Assembly: GCA_016213345.1 (NCBI GenBank)
Contig: JACRAO010000040.1
Location: forward strand, 1 to 12,304
DNA length: 12,304 nt
Origin: Bdellovibrio sp.
Lineage (GTDB): Bacteria; Bdellovibrionota; UBA1018
Direction: 5' to 3'
Shown here: one piece after another, positions 6,772 through 12,304 of the stretch
How positions within the stretch are numbered: the stretch's first letter is position 1
How the letters are laid out: each line of letters starts with the position of its first letter
Made by a program: the position numbers and the translations under genes
Notes under the pieces: generated by a model
The model's database searches: none
What the model saw: the letters and a program-made list of their open reading frames with translations, nothing else
Told to the model about the DNA's origin: nothing

Positions 6772-7091
6772 AGCTCCAACTTGAAAAAAAACACCAACAA
6801 ATCATTCAAGAAATTTTTGACCAATTTCAAAACAGGCTCCAAGGGATTGAGCTACTTGTTTTTGGGTCACGCACAAAAGGTATCGCAAAATCCACATCTG
6901 ATTTAGATGTGTGTTTAAAAGGCACAGAACCCATTGCGCTAACTCTTTTAGCTGAATTACGTGAAGCTTTTATTAAAAGCTCGCTACCTTTTTCGGTGGA
7001 CCTAATTGACTACCACCGTATCACGCCTGAGTTTCAAACATTAATAAAAAATCTCTATTCTAAAACTCTAATCCATTCGGGAAAACATTAG
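6768..7091 (+). CDS. mntA: MntA/HI0073-type minimal nucleotidyltransferase antitoxin
   Basis: The product is a 107-residue minimal nucleotidyltransferase (DNA polymerase beta superfamily). LLVFGSRTKGIAKSTSDLDV (29-48) is an exact GSX10DXD motif: G33, S34, D45 and D47, the last two being metal ligands. A third acidic residue follows in FSVDLIDY (D78). All three catalytic acids are therefore present and the enzyme should be active. In characterised systems this protein AMPylates the partner HEPN toxin and neutralises it. The ATG at 6768 overlaps the partner's stop in an ATGA. It ends 2 nt before the convergent phospholipase-like gene, and the junction is spanned by a 9-bp inverted repeat. Confidence 0.87.
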   Translation: MKLQLEKKHQQIIQEIFDQFQNRLQGIELLVFGSRTKGIAKSTSDLDVCLKGTEPIALTLLAELREAFIKSSLPFSVDLIDYHRITPEFQTLIKNLYSKTLIHSGKH

Positions 7092-7095
7092 AGTT
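7064..7095. terminator. Possible bidirectional terminator hairpin at convergent gene ends
   Basis: AACTCTAAT (7064-7072) and ATTAGAGTT (7087-7095) form a perfect 9-bp inverted repeat around a 14-nt loop. It covers the stop codons of both the MntA-like and the phospholipase-like genes. The stem is AT-rich, and T-rich stretches on either side are not immediate, so it is a weak candidate. Confidence 0.3.
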
Positions 7096-8296
7096 ATTTA
7101 ACCAAATTTTTAAGAGCTTCATAAAAATGCTCTTGAAACAAATTGTCATCAGTGTCTTCGTTTCTGCCGTCGAGTCGTTCAAGCAAATTAACAGCAAATC
7201 TGACTTCGTATGCGCTTTGAGCCATAGTTACAAAATTATTTTCGATTCTTGCATCTAAAAATTTTTGCTTCAATTGATCTTTTGTCGCTTCCCATGATTC
7301 TACCAGCATTTTTCGAGCATGAGCTAGAATAGATATTTTTCCCACATCATCTAGTTTTTCTGACAATTTTTCTTCTAAGTTTTTTGTAATTTTGTTGTTA
7401 GTGTAAATTCCAGATGTGGCAAGTGCAATTCGCTGATTAATGATTTGTAAATTGATTTCCTTAGCTTGGTTTATCTTCTTTGTTAAACGTTCGATTTGTC
7501 TTTCTCGGTTGCCTTCTTCCCTTGTGGGGCGCTCAGCTACAACAGGTTTTCTGTAGCAACAACTCTGTGCCCATACTGTAAGACGCACCCTAAGCTCATT
7601 GATTGTATATTCTGTCGCATTGTTCACAAGCTCAACTACTCTTGGGTCGGGATTCAGAGTATTATCTGCCCAATATTTAAATAAAGGATGCTCGTCAGAT
7701 GGAAAGGTTCTAGGCAATCCATCAACTGGCCCTGGGAACTGATCTAGTATGGGCCTTCCAGTATTATCTAAAGCAATAGAGTGTGGCCACATGTCTTGCC
7801 ATAGATGAGTCATTTTGCCTAAAATAAATATTGCATTTTCACATTCGTCGTTAGTGAGTGCTTCAAAAAACTGCAAGTCTTGTTCATCGAGCCAATTAAA
7901 AGAACTACGTTTTGCTTCCTGACGAGATCTCAAATCGCTCTTAGGAGAAATAAAATGTTGTTCGTTTGAACCAAAATGATTGCGAGCGTAAATTAGGGGA
8001 GTAAATACTGTGCCCAATATATTTGCTGCTAACGGCATTTGATCGCGTGTTAAGTTGCCATCTACTAGCTTATTTCCTGCTTTCCATTTTGTATCCAGAC
8101 AGCTTGTGTATTTACTCAAATTTTCTTCTAAGATCAATTTTGCAAGAGCATCCCTAGTGATTTTATTATGCCCAGCTTCACTATGTGTAAACGAAAACGG
8201 CCCTGATAGTGGATCCTCAAAACCATAAACCGATGTCCACATGGCAAAATTTATTAAATATAATACACCCAGTAATTGATATTTATTGTAGATCAT
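7094..8296 (-). CDS. Secreted protein resembling zinc-dependent phospholipase C / S1-P1 nuclease fold
   Basis: The product is a 400-residue exported protein. Residues 1-25 form a signal peptide (hydrophobic run 8-20, possible cleavage after VYG). The mature part has FTHSEAGHNKITRDAL (36-51; H38 and H43), NEQHF (H114) and FILGKMTHLWQDMWPHS (157-173), whose H164-x3-D168-x3-H172 pattern is the 'G..lH..qD...Hs' zinc-binding signature of the phospholipase C/P1 nuclease superfamily. From about residue 255 a charged, helical, probably coiled-coil region extends to the end and is not part of that fold. A pair of adjacent cysteines (C246, C247) and two others (C66, C152) could form disulfides after export. 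The enzymatic role (phospholipid or nucleic-acid hydrolysis) is inferred. A run of seven G lies 4 nt upstream of the ATG and may stand in for a ribosome binding site. It is transcribed divergently from the lysine-rich secreted protein. Confidence 0.55.
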   Translation of the reverse strand: MIYNKYQLLGVLYLINFAMWTSVYGFEDPLSGPFSFTHSEAGHNKITRDALAKLILEENLSKYTSCLDTKWKAGNKLVDGNLTRDQMPLAANILGTVFTPLIYARNHFGSNEQHFISPKSDLRSRQEAKRSSFNWLDEQDLQFFEALTNDECENAIFILGKMTHLWQDMWPHSIALDNTGRPILDQFPGPVDGLPRTFPSDEHPLFKYWADNTLNPDPRVVELVNNATEYTINELRVRLTVWAQSCCYRKPVVAERPTREEGNRERQIERLTKKINQAKEINLQIINQRIALATSGIYTNNKITKNLEEKLSEKLDDVGKISILAHARKMLVESWEATKDQLKQKFLDARIENNFVTMAQSAYEVRFAVNLLERLDGRNEDTDDNLFQEHFYEALKNLVK

Positions 8297-8329
8297 TATA
8301 CCCCCCCATATGCTTTAAAAGCCCACCCT

Positions 8330-8359
8330 ATAATACAGCGTGTCTATTTCATATTTTAA
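8330..8359 (-). promoter_or_regulatory. Predicted promoter of the secreted phospholipase-like gene
   Basis: On the minus strand TTAAAA (8359-8354) and TATTAT (8335-8330, 5 of 6) are separated by 18 nt, placed about 35-60 nt upstream of the ATG at 8296. The -35 is weak. The same spot holds TATAAT on the plus strand, but no -35 box accompanies it. Confidence 0.3.
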
Positions 8360-8493
8360 GTTTATCGACAAGTGATTTTTACTTGAGTGAATTATTTTTT
8401 GAGAACATGAGCGTGTTTATAGAGAAAAAGAAGAAAATTTTCTGACTCTATGCATTAATTTGTGTTTTTTAATCCCTCTTTTGTTTTCTTATT

Positions 8494-8521
8494 TTGAAAT
8501 ACTAATTATTTTTATTATAAT
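8494..8521 (+). promoter_or_regulatory. Strong sigma70-like promoter abutting the lysine-rich secreted protein gene
   Basis: TTGAAA (8494-8499, 5 of 6) and a perfect TATAAT (8516-8521) are separated by 16 nt. Transcription would normally begin about 7 nt after the -10, at position 8528, which is the A of the gene's ATG. This predicts a leaderless or almost leaderless mRNA and fits the absence of any ribosome binding site. Confidence 0.5.
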
Positions 8522-8527
8522 TTTTAT

Positions 8528-9757
8528 ATGAGATGGGATTTTAAAAAAACTTGTCTATTGTTTATTATACTAATCACAATTTGTTTTACTGCTGTTGCTA
8601 CAGCCGATGATGACACAAAAAATGCAATAGAAAAAGCAAAACAGAAATTTAAAGAAAAAATCTTAGTATATAAAAAGCTTTTAGATTCAAAAAATATAAG
8701 TAATAAAACAAATGATTTTATAATTACCGAACATGAAAAGGATTTTTACTTTATTGATAAAGTAGATGGTAAGAATGAAATAATATTTGTAGATGGACAA
8801 ATAAATGATCCCATTCTTTCTGCAGTTGCTCATAAAACAATTGATTTAACGCCTCCTTTACACATTAGTCTGCCATATATTGAACAGGACAAAAAAGATT
8901 TTTATTTAAATAAAGATTTTAAATTATTTGATCCAAAAGATAATGTTCAAGCTAATGGAACACTTTCAGTTCAGTCGTATAGTTTTTGTAAGAAGAAAAA
9001 AGTTGAAATTATTAACAAAGCACGTGATGAGTTTATTAAAAAAAATCCTTCAGAATTGAAGTTTATTGATTCACAGTTAAACAGAATATCAGAGCGTATT
9101 AAAAAATTTTCACAAGTAACTAACAAAACGGTTCAAAGTGATACAATCATTAGTGATTTTAAGCAATTGGAGACACATAATCAACAAATCAAAAATAAAT
9201 GCGCAGGGTCTGATTTTAATGATTGTCTTGTTGATATAAAAAATTTTTACCAGGCTGAAGGTCCCAATCAAACTATTGATGACATAGATATATATAATAT
9301 CCGTATTTTTGAAGATAATGTTAAAATAGATAAAAAATATTTTATTTCACCTGGCGGTAAAACTATATACAACCTACATAAAAAAGATGCACGCAGAGTC
9401 ACTACATTGAAAGATAAACTTAACAAGGAATTGTCTTATGAAATGTTAACAGTTGATGAGAATAAAAAAGATTATAACTATTACAAAAAAAGAATCTATG
9501 ATATGTTGCAGCCAGTTTTTAGAGACATCGATACACTAGGCAAAGCCGCGTTAGAGCTTCTTAAAGATAATAACGAGCTCAAAAATGCACAATTAGATTG
9601 GTGTGAGCCAACTTTTTTTAAAGTAGAAGATTTTAGTACCGCTAATGTTTTTCTTGATAGAGCCATTGCAAGACTAACTATAAATATCCCAGTGCCAGTT
9701 GACGTTAAAAAGGATACTAACGAAAAACAAACTACTGAAAAAGCTGAAACTAAGTAA
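8528..9757 (+). CDS. Lysine-rich secreted protein, unknown function
   Basis: The product is a 409-residue protein I do not recognise. Residues 1-26 form a clear signal peptide: KK, a hydrophobic core (LLFIILITICF) and cleavage after ATA, leaving DDD at the mature N-terminus. The mature protein is very rich in Lys, Asp, Asn and Ile. It has a helical Lys/Glu-rich start (30-50), a mixed region to about 145, helical segments at 155-230 and 315-355, and a polar Lys/Glu/Thr tail from 394. Four cysteines remain after export (C154, C225, C233, C359), enough for two disulfides. No lipobox, catalytic motif or repeat is visible. Sampled 60-bp lines have 17-37% G+C, below neighbouring genes, which may indicate acquired DNA. 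The start is fixed by the signal peptide although no ribosome binding site exists. The epimerase gene follows after 4 nt. Confidence 0.8.
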   Translation: MRWDFKKTCLLFIILITICFTAVATADDDTKNAIEKAKQKFKEKILVYKKLLDSKNISNKTNDFIITEHEKDFYFIDKVDGKNEIIFVDGQINDPILSAVAHKTIDLTPPLHISLPYIEQDKKDFYLNKDFKLFDPKDNVQANGTLSVQSYSFCKKKKVEIINKARDEFIKKNPSELKFIDSQLNRISERIKKFSQVTNKTVQSDTIISDFKQLETHNQQIKNKCAGSDFNDCLVDIKNFYQAEGPNQTIDDIDIYNIRIFEDNVKIDKKYFISPGGKTIYNLHKKDARRVTTLKDKLNKELSYEMLTVDENKKDYNYYKKRIYDMLQPVFRDIDTLGKAALELLKDNNELKNAQLDWCEPTFFKVEDFSTANVFLDRAIARLTINIPVPVDVKKDTNEKQTTEKAETK

Positions 9758-9761
9758 ATAT

Positions 9762-10172
9762 ATGCCTAACCTAAATCACATCGGAATTGCAGTACATAAT
9801 CTTCCAGCACTGAAAAAGTTGTTTTCTTTACTTAAATTAGAAATAATTCATGTTGAGGCAGTGCCCGAACAAGACGTTACAGCGCATTTTATCGAATTAC
9901 CATTACAACCCACACATTTGGAACTATTAGAAGTCACAGACCCAAAAGGCACCCTAGCAAAGTTTATAGACAAAAAAGGACCTGGTATTCATCACCTCTC
10001 TTTTTTATACGAAAAAGGACAACTTGTACCACTGTGTGAGAAACTAAAAAAACATAACTATAAGCTCGTATACGACAACCCGCAGCATGGAGCTCATAGA
10101 ATGTTGATCAATTTTGTTCATCCAAAATCCGCAGGTGGAATTTTAATTGAGCTCATGGAGCCACAAGACTAG
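9762..10172 (+). CDS. mce: Methylmalonyl-CoA epimerase-like VOC protein
   Basis: The product is a 136-residue vicinal oxygen chelate protein of the length typical of methylmalonyl-CoA epimerase, which interconverts the (S) and (R) forms of methylmalonyl-CoA in propionyl-CoA metabolism. Two beta-alpha-beta-beta-beta modules are visible. LNHIGIAVHNL (H6) opens the first and HLELLE (51-57) ends it; GPGIHHLSF (H77/H78) opens the second and ILIELME (E130) ends it. These positions match the metal-ligand pattern of the family. The start at 9762 is preferred over an in-frame ATG at 9699, because the latter would overlap 59 nt of the preceding gene and add a lysine-rich tail foreign to the family. It lies 4 nt after the lysine-rich secreted protein gene and 9 nt before the rhomboid gene. 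No mutase subunit is seen in the window. A related VOC function cannot be fully excluded. Confidence 0.8.
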   Translation: MPNLNHIGIAVHNLPALKKLFSLLKLEIIHVEAVPEQDVTAHFIELPLQPTHLELLEVTDPKGTLAKFIDKKGPGIHHLSFLYEKGQLVPLCEKLKKHNYKLVYDNPQHGAHRMLINFVHPKSAGGILIELMEPQD

Positions 10173-10181
10173 AATAGATGC

Positions 10182-10931
10182 ATGCCTATTCGTATAACTC
10201 GATTTGTTAAATATTTATTAATTGCAAACACGGTGTGCTTCATTATTCAGCAAACTTCAGATCAGTTTTTTGGGGGACATCTCTTAAATATTTTCGCATT
10301 GATTCCAGTACATTTTGTGTTTCATTACAAATTTTGGCAGCTTTTTACTTATTGCTTCTTACATGCAGATGTTATGCACCTTGTTTTAAATCTTATGATG
10401 CTTGTTTTTATCGGTAGTGACCTTGAAGCGCTTTGGGGTGCGCCCAGGTTTCTAAAATTCTATTTTTTTTGCTCCTCATGTGCTGGTATTATTTATTTGT
10501 TCTTGCAGCTCATAATTTGGCAAGAAACTGGTCTTTACACCCCCATGGTCGGTGCTTCTGGAGCCATCTATGGACTCTTAGTAGCTTATGGGATCATTTA
10601 TGGTGAAAGAGTTTTCTTGTTTATGCTTCTTTTTCCTATGAAAGCCAAACACTTTGTTTGGATCCTTGTGGCAGTTGAATTTCTAACCACTTTGTATTCT
10701 GGCAGAGGGGGTTTAGCTAGCGCTGCGCATTTGGCAGGGATGGCTGCCGGCTTTATGTATCTTTGGATAAGTGCGCGATATAAGATTTATTTGAGACAAA
10801 AAGCCATGGCTCCTATTAAAGACTCAAAGCTTAGACTAGTAGTTGACAATGATAAAAAGCGAAAACCATCCTTTTGGTCATCATCTGATAGTGCCAAGGA
10901 CAATGACGACGACCCTAAGACGTGGCATTAA
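10182..10931 (+). CDS. Rhomboid-family intramembrane serine protease
   Basis: The product is a 249-residue inner-membrane protease. About six hydrophobic segments lie between residues 8 and 197. H66 and N70 in the MHLVLNLMM motif belong to the oxyanion region of rhomboids. VGASGAIYG (123-131) contains the GxSG nucleophile S126, and ASAAHLAGMAAGF (179-191) contains the catalytic histidine H183. Both members of the Ser-His dyad are present, so the enzyme should be active. The N-terminal Arg/Lys-rich start and a 50-residue highly charged C-terminal tail (from about 198) suggest both ends are cytoplasmic. Substrates are unknown. It starts 9 nt after the epimerase gene and is probably co-transcribed with it. 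Confidence 0.92.
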   Translation: MPIRITRFVKYLLIANTVCFIIQQTSDQFFGGHLLNIFALIPVHFVFHYKFWQLFTYCFLHADVMHLVLNLMMLVFIGSDLEALWGAPRFLKFYFFCSSCAGIIYLFLQLIIWQETGLYTPMVGASGAIYGLLVAYGIIYGERVFLFMLLFPMKAKHFVWILVAVEFLTTLYSGRGGLASAAHLAGMAAGFMYLWISARYKIYLRQKAMAPIKDSKLRLVVDNDKKRKPSFWSSSDSAKDNDDDPKTWH

Positions 10932-10938
10932 TAGATAG

Positions 10939-10967
10939 TTGATTAATTTTGAACTAATTAGTATGAA
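10939..10967 (+). promoter_or_regulatory. Weak promoter candidate before the small acidic-tailed protein
   Basis: TTGATT (10939-10944) and TATGAA (10962-10967), each 4 of 6 to consensus, are separated by 17 nt in the 44-nt gap after the rhomboid gene. The 10-bp perfect palindrome ACTAATTAGT (10953-10962) lies between and touching the boxes and could be an operator. Both calls are marginal in such AT-rich DNA. Confidence 0.2.
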
Positions 10968-10975
10968 CATATAGT

Positions 10976-11218
10976 ATGACACTATTACATGAATCTATAA
11001 AAGAAAAAAAGTATGACGTTCGTATTCTAGAAAAAAACTTAGAGCGAGGTGCTGTGGCTTTAGAAGATATAGAAAAAGAATTAAAACATCTCCCTGATGA
11101 CGCCGAAAATGCTGAATGGGTAAGCCCTGAAAGAATAGAAGACAAAATAGAAGACAAGACAGAAGACGAATCCCAAAAAGCAGCTGGAGCAAATGGTCAA
11201 GCACCATTAGAGCATTAA
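10976..11218 (+). CDS. Small conserved-looking protein with acidic repeat tail
   Basis: The product is an 80-residue cytoplasmic protein. The N-terminal half (HESIKEKKYDVRILEKNL, then RGAVALEDIEKEL and LPDDAENAEWV, to residue 50) is helical and compact. It resembles small uncharacterised proteins I associate with delta-proteobacteria and Bdellovibrio relatives; I cannot name a family. The C-terminal 30 residues are low-complexity and acidic, with imperfect repeats (RIEDK, KIEDK, TEDES). There is no signal peptide or membrane segment. An in-frame TGA at 10964-10966 excludes any longer start. It sits 44 nt after the rhomboid gene and 30 nt before trxB. Function is unknown. Confidence 0.7.
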   Translation: MTLLHESIKEKKYDVRILEKNLERGAVALEDIEKELKHLPDDAENAEWVSPERIEDKIEDKTEDESQKAAGANGQAPLEH

Positions 11219-11248
11219 GAACATTAACATTTCTCTGGAATCTCCTCT

Positions 11249-12184
11249 ATGGAAACAAAAACTGAAACTTTGACTATTTTAGGCACGGGACCTGCCGGCC
11301 TAACAGCCGCTATTTATTCTGCAAGGGCAAATCTCAATCCCCTCATTATTGAAGGAGCACAGCCCGGGGGACAACTGACTATCACAAGCGAAGTCGAAAA
11401 CTATCCTGGTTTTGTATCGCCTATTTTGGGACCTGATCTTATGACAGCCTTTAGAAAACAAGCAGAACGGTTTGGTAGCCGTTTCTTACATGGACAAATT
11501 ATCAAAGCAAACCTCAAGCAATCCCCTATTATTTTAGAAAGCTCTGAAAATATAAAAATACAGACCAAAGCACTCATTATTGCAACCGGAGCTTCTGCCA
11601 AGTGGATTGGTTTACCTTCAGAAAAAAGATTGCTTGGCAAAGGGGTTTCTTCATGTGCGACTTGTGACGGCTTTTTTTTTCGCAACCAAGACATTGCAGT
11701 AGTAGGTGGTGGTGATACTGCCCTAGAAGAAGCTACATTTCTCACCCGTTTTGCAAAAACTGTGACTGTTATTCATCGCAGGGATCGTTTGCGGGCAAGT
11801 CAAATCATGCAGGATAAATCTTTTAAAAATCCTAAAATCAAATTTATTTGGGATAGTGCAGTCGAAGAAATTTTGGGAGAAAAAGAAGTCACCAGCATTA
11901 GACTAAAAAACTTAAAAACAAATCAAATACAAGAACTAAAAATCCATGGCTTGTTTGTTGCTATTGGTCACGAACCAAACACTCATATTTTTAGAGATCA
12001 ATTGCGATGCGATCCTGCTGGATATATTATCACGGAACCAGGGAGCACCCGAACAAACATGCCCGGTGTTTTTGCGGCTGGAGACGTAGCAGATCACGTG
12101 TATCGCCAAGCCATTACGGCTGCTGGTACGGGATGTATGGCAGCACTTGATGCAGAAAAATATTTAGGGTCTGTCCATGAATAA
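11249..12184 (+). CDS. trxB: Thioredoxin reductase
   Basis: The product is a 311-residue cytoplasmic flavoenzyme, normal length for low-molecular-weight bacterial thioredoxin reductase, which passes electrons from NADPH through FAD and a disulfide to thioredoxin. Motifs in order: LGTGPAGLTAA (11-21), the FAD-binding GxGxxG; GGQLTITSEVENYPGF (40-55), the TrxB flavin-contact segment; ATGAS (112-116); CATC (C136, C139), the redox-active pair, followed by DG; VVGGGDTALEEA (151-162) and HRRDRLRAS (176-184), which bind NADPH and its 2'-phosphate; and VFAAGDVAD (274-282), the second FAD site. All catalytic residues are intact. It is 30 nt downstream of the small acidic-tailed protein gene, with no strong ribosome binding site. 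The stop is followed directly by compositionally different, repeat-rich DNA. Confidence 0.96.
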   Translation: METKTETLTILGTGPAGLTAAIYSARANLNPLIIEGAQPGGQLTITSEVENYPGFVSPILGPDLMTAFRKQAERFGSRFLHGQIIKANLKQSPIILESSENIKIQTKALIIATGASAKWIGLPSEKRLLGKGVSSCATCDGFFFRNQDIAVVGGGDTALEEATFLTRFAKTVTVIHRRDRLRASQIMQDKSFKNPKIKFIWDSAVEEILGEKEVTSIRLKNLKTNQIQELKIHGLFVAIGHEPNTHIFRDQLRCDPAGYIITEPGSTRTNMPGVFAAGDVADHVYRQAITAAGTGCMAALDAEKYLGSVHE

Positions 12185-12190
12185 ACTAGA

Positions 12191-12283
12191 CAATCGGCGC
12201 TCAGATTTGGAGCAGATTTGGATGAGCCGATTGAGAAAAATGCGAGGCATAGCACGGCCTATGGTGAGCGTTTTTCGATTGAG
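12191..12283. repeat. Dense inverted and direct repeats after trxB, possible dispersed repeat or mobile-element edge
   Basis: Four nested elements are visible. CAATCGGC (12191-12198) pairs with GCCGATTG (12226-12233). Between them lies a tandem 10-mer, CAGATTTGGA, at 12202-12211 and 12213-12222. GAAAAATGC (12235-12243) pairs with GCGTTTTTC (12268-12276) with one G-T pair; inside it CATAG (12248-12252) pairs with CTATG (12259-12263) across a symmetric 4x4 internal loop and a 6-nt hairpin loop. CGATTGAG recurs directly at 12228-12235 and 12276-12283. G+C over 12184-12304 is about 48%, against roughly one-third elsewhere. The segment also has open reading on the plus strand to the window edge in two frames, so a partial gene is possible. 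It may be an intergenic repeat, a structured RNA, or the start of a transferred region. Confidence 0.5.
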
Positions 12284-12304
12284 GCGAATTCAAAGGTGCC
12301 CAAA

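Noticed and set aside
8209..8445. A plus-strand frame of 78 codons between the two secreted-protein genes.
   Set aside because: It overlaps the signal-peptide end of the phospholipase-like gene on the other strand, has no start signal and reads as random AT-rich translation.
9699..9761. An earlier in-frame ATG for the epimerase-like gene.
   Set aside because: It would overlap the preceding gene by 59 nt and add a lysine-rich extension; the ATG at 9762 gives the family's normal N-terminus and a 4-nt gap.
12177..12304. ATG overlapping the trxB 3' end opens a frame to the window edge (MNKLDNRRSDLEQIW...).
   Set aside because: The product is very arginine-rich, lies over the repeat-packed segment, has no ribosome binding site and resembles no family; 42 codons cut by the edge are not enough to call a gene.

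Overview
The window looks like a low-GC (roughly one-third G+C by eye) chromosomal segment of a Gram-negative bacterium. An exported protein with the N-terminal signature of the UPF0164/PorV-like outer-membrane family and a C-terminal phenylalanine indicates an outer membrane. An HD-GYP protein beside a SpoIIE-type phosphatase, a scramblase-like protein, a rhomboid protease and a small 'KKYDVR...LPDDAENAE' protein together remind me of Bdellovibrionota or delta-proteobacteria-like lineages. That placement is an impression from gene content, not a demonstrated assignment.

Left part (1-2623). A leftward HD-GYP gene is cut by the window edge. It diverges from a rightward cluster made of the outer-membrane protein, a response-regulator-like SpoIIE/PP2C phosphatase 3 nt downstream, and a probable 33-residue small protein. 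The phosphatase seems to have lost a short C-terminal tail through a one-base frameshift; the lost frame ends 3 nt before the small ORF.

Metabolic block (2653-6204, leftward). A scramblase-like protein, a long acyl-CoA dehydrogenase and a trans-sulfuration PLP enzyme run in one direction with gaps of 57 and 18 nt. The last two have near-identical AGGAGA ribosome binding sites 8 nt from their starts.

Accessory-looking block (6205-9757). A two-gene HepT/MntA-type toxin-antitoxin pair with a 4-nt overlap meets, tail to tail, a secreted protein resembling zinc-dependent phospholipase C. That gene diverges from a very AT-rich, lysine-rich secreted protein of unknown function. A good sigma70-like promoter sits so close to this last gene that its mRNA may start at the ATG.

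Right part (9762-12304, rightward). A methylmalonyl-CoA epimerase-like VOC protein, a rhomboid protease, a small acidic-tailed protein and thioredoxin reductase (TrxB) are closely spaced. The last 120 bp after trxB differ sharply in composition (about 48% G+C by count) and are packed with inverted and direct repeats, which suggests a dispersed repeat element or the edge of another locus.

No rRNA, tRNA, CRISPR array, transposase or integrase was seen. No stretch longer than 300 bp lacks a gene. The most system-like content is the toxin-antitoxin pair; the least explained items are the lysine-rich secreted protein, the 33-residue ORF and the structured right edge.
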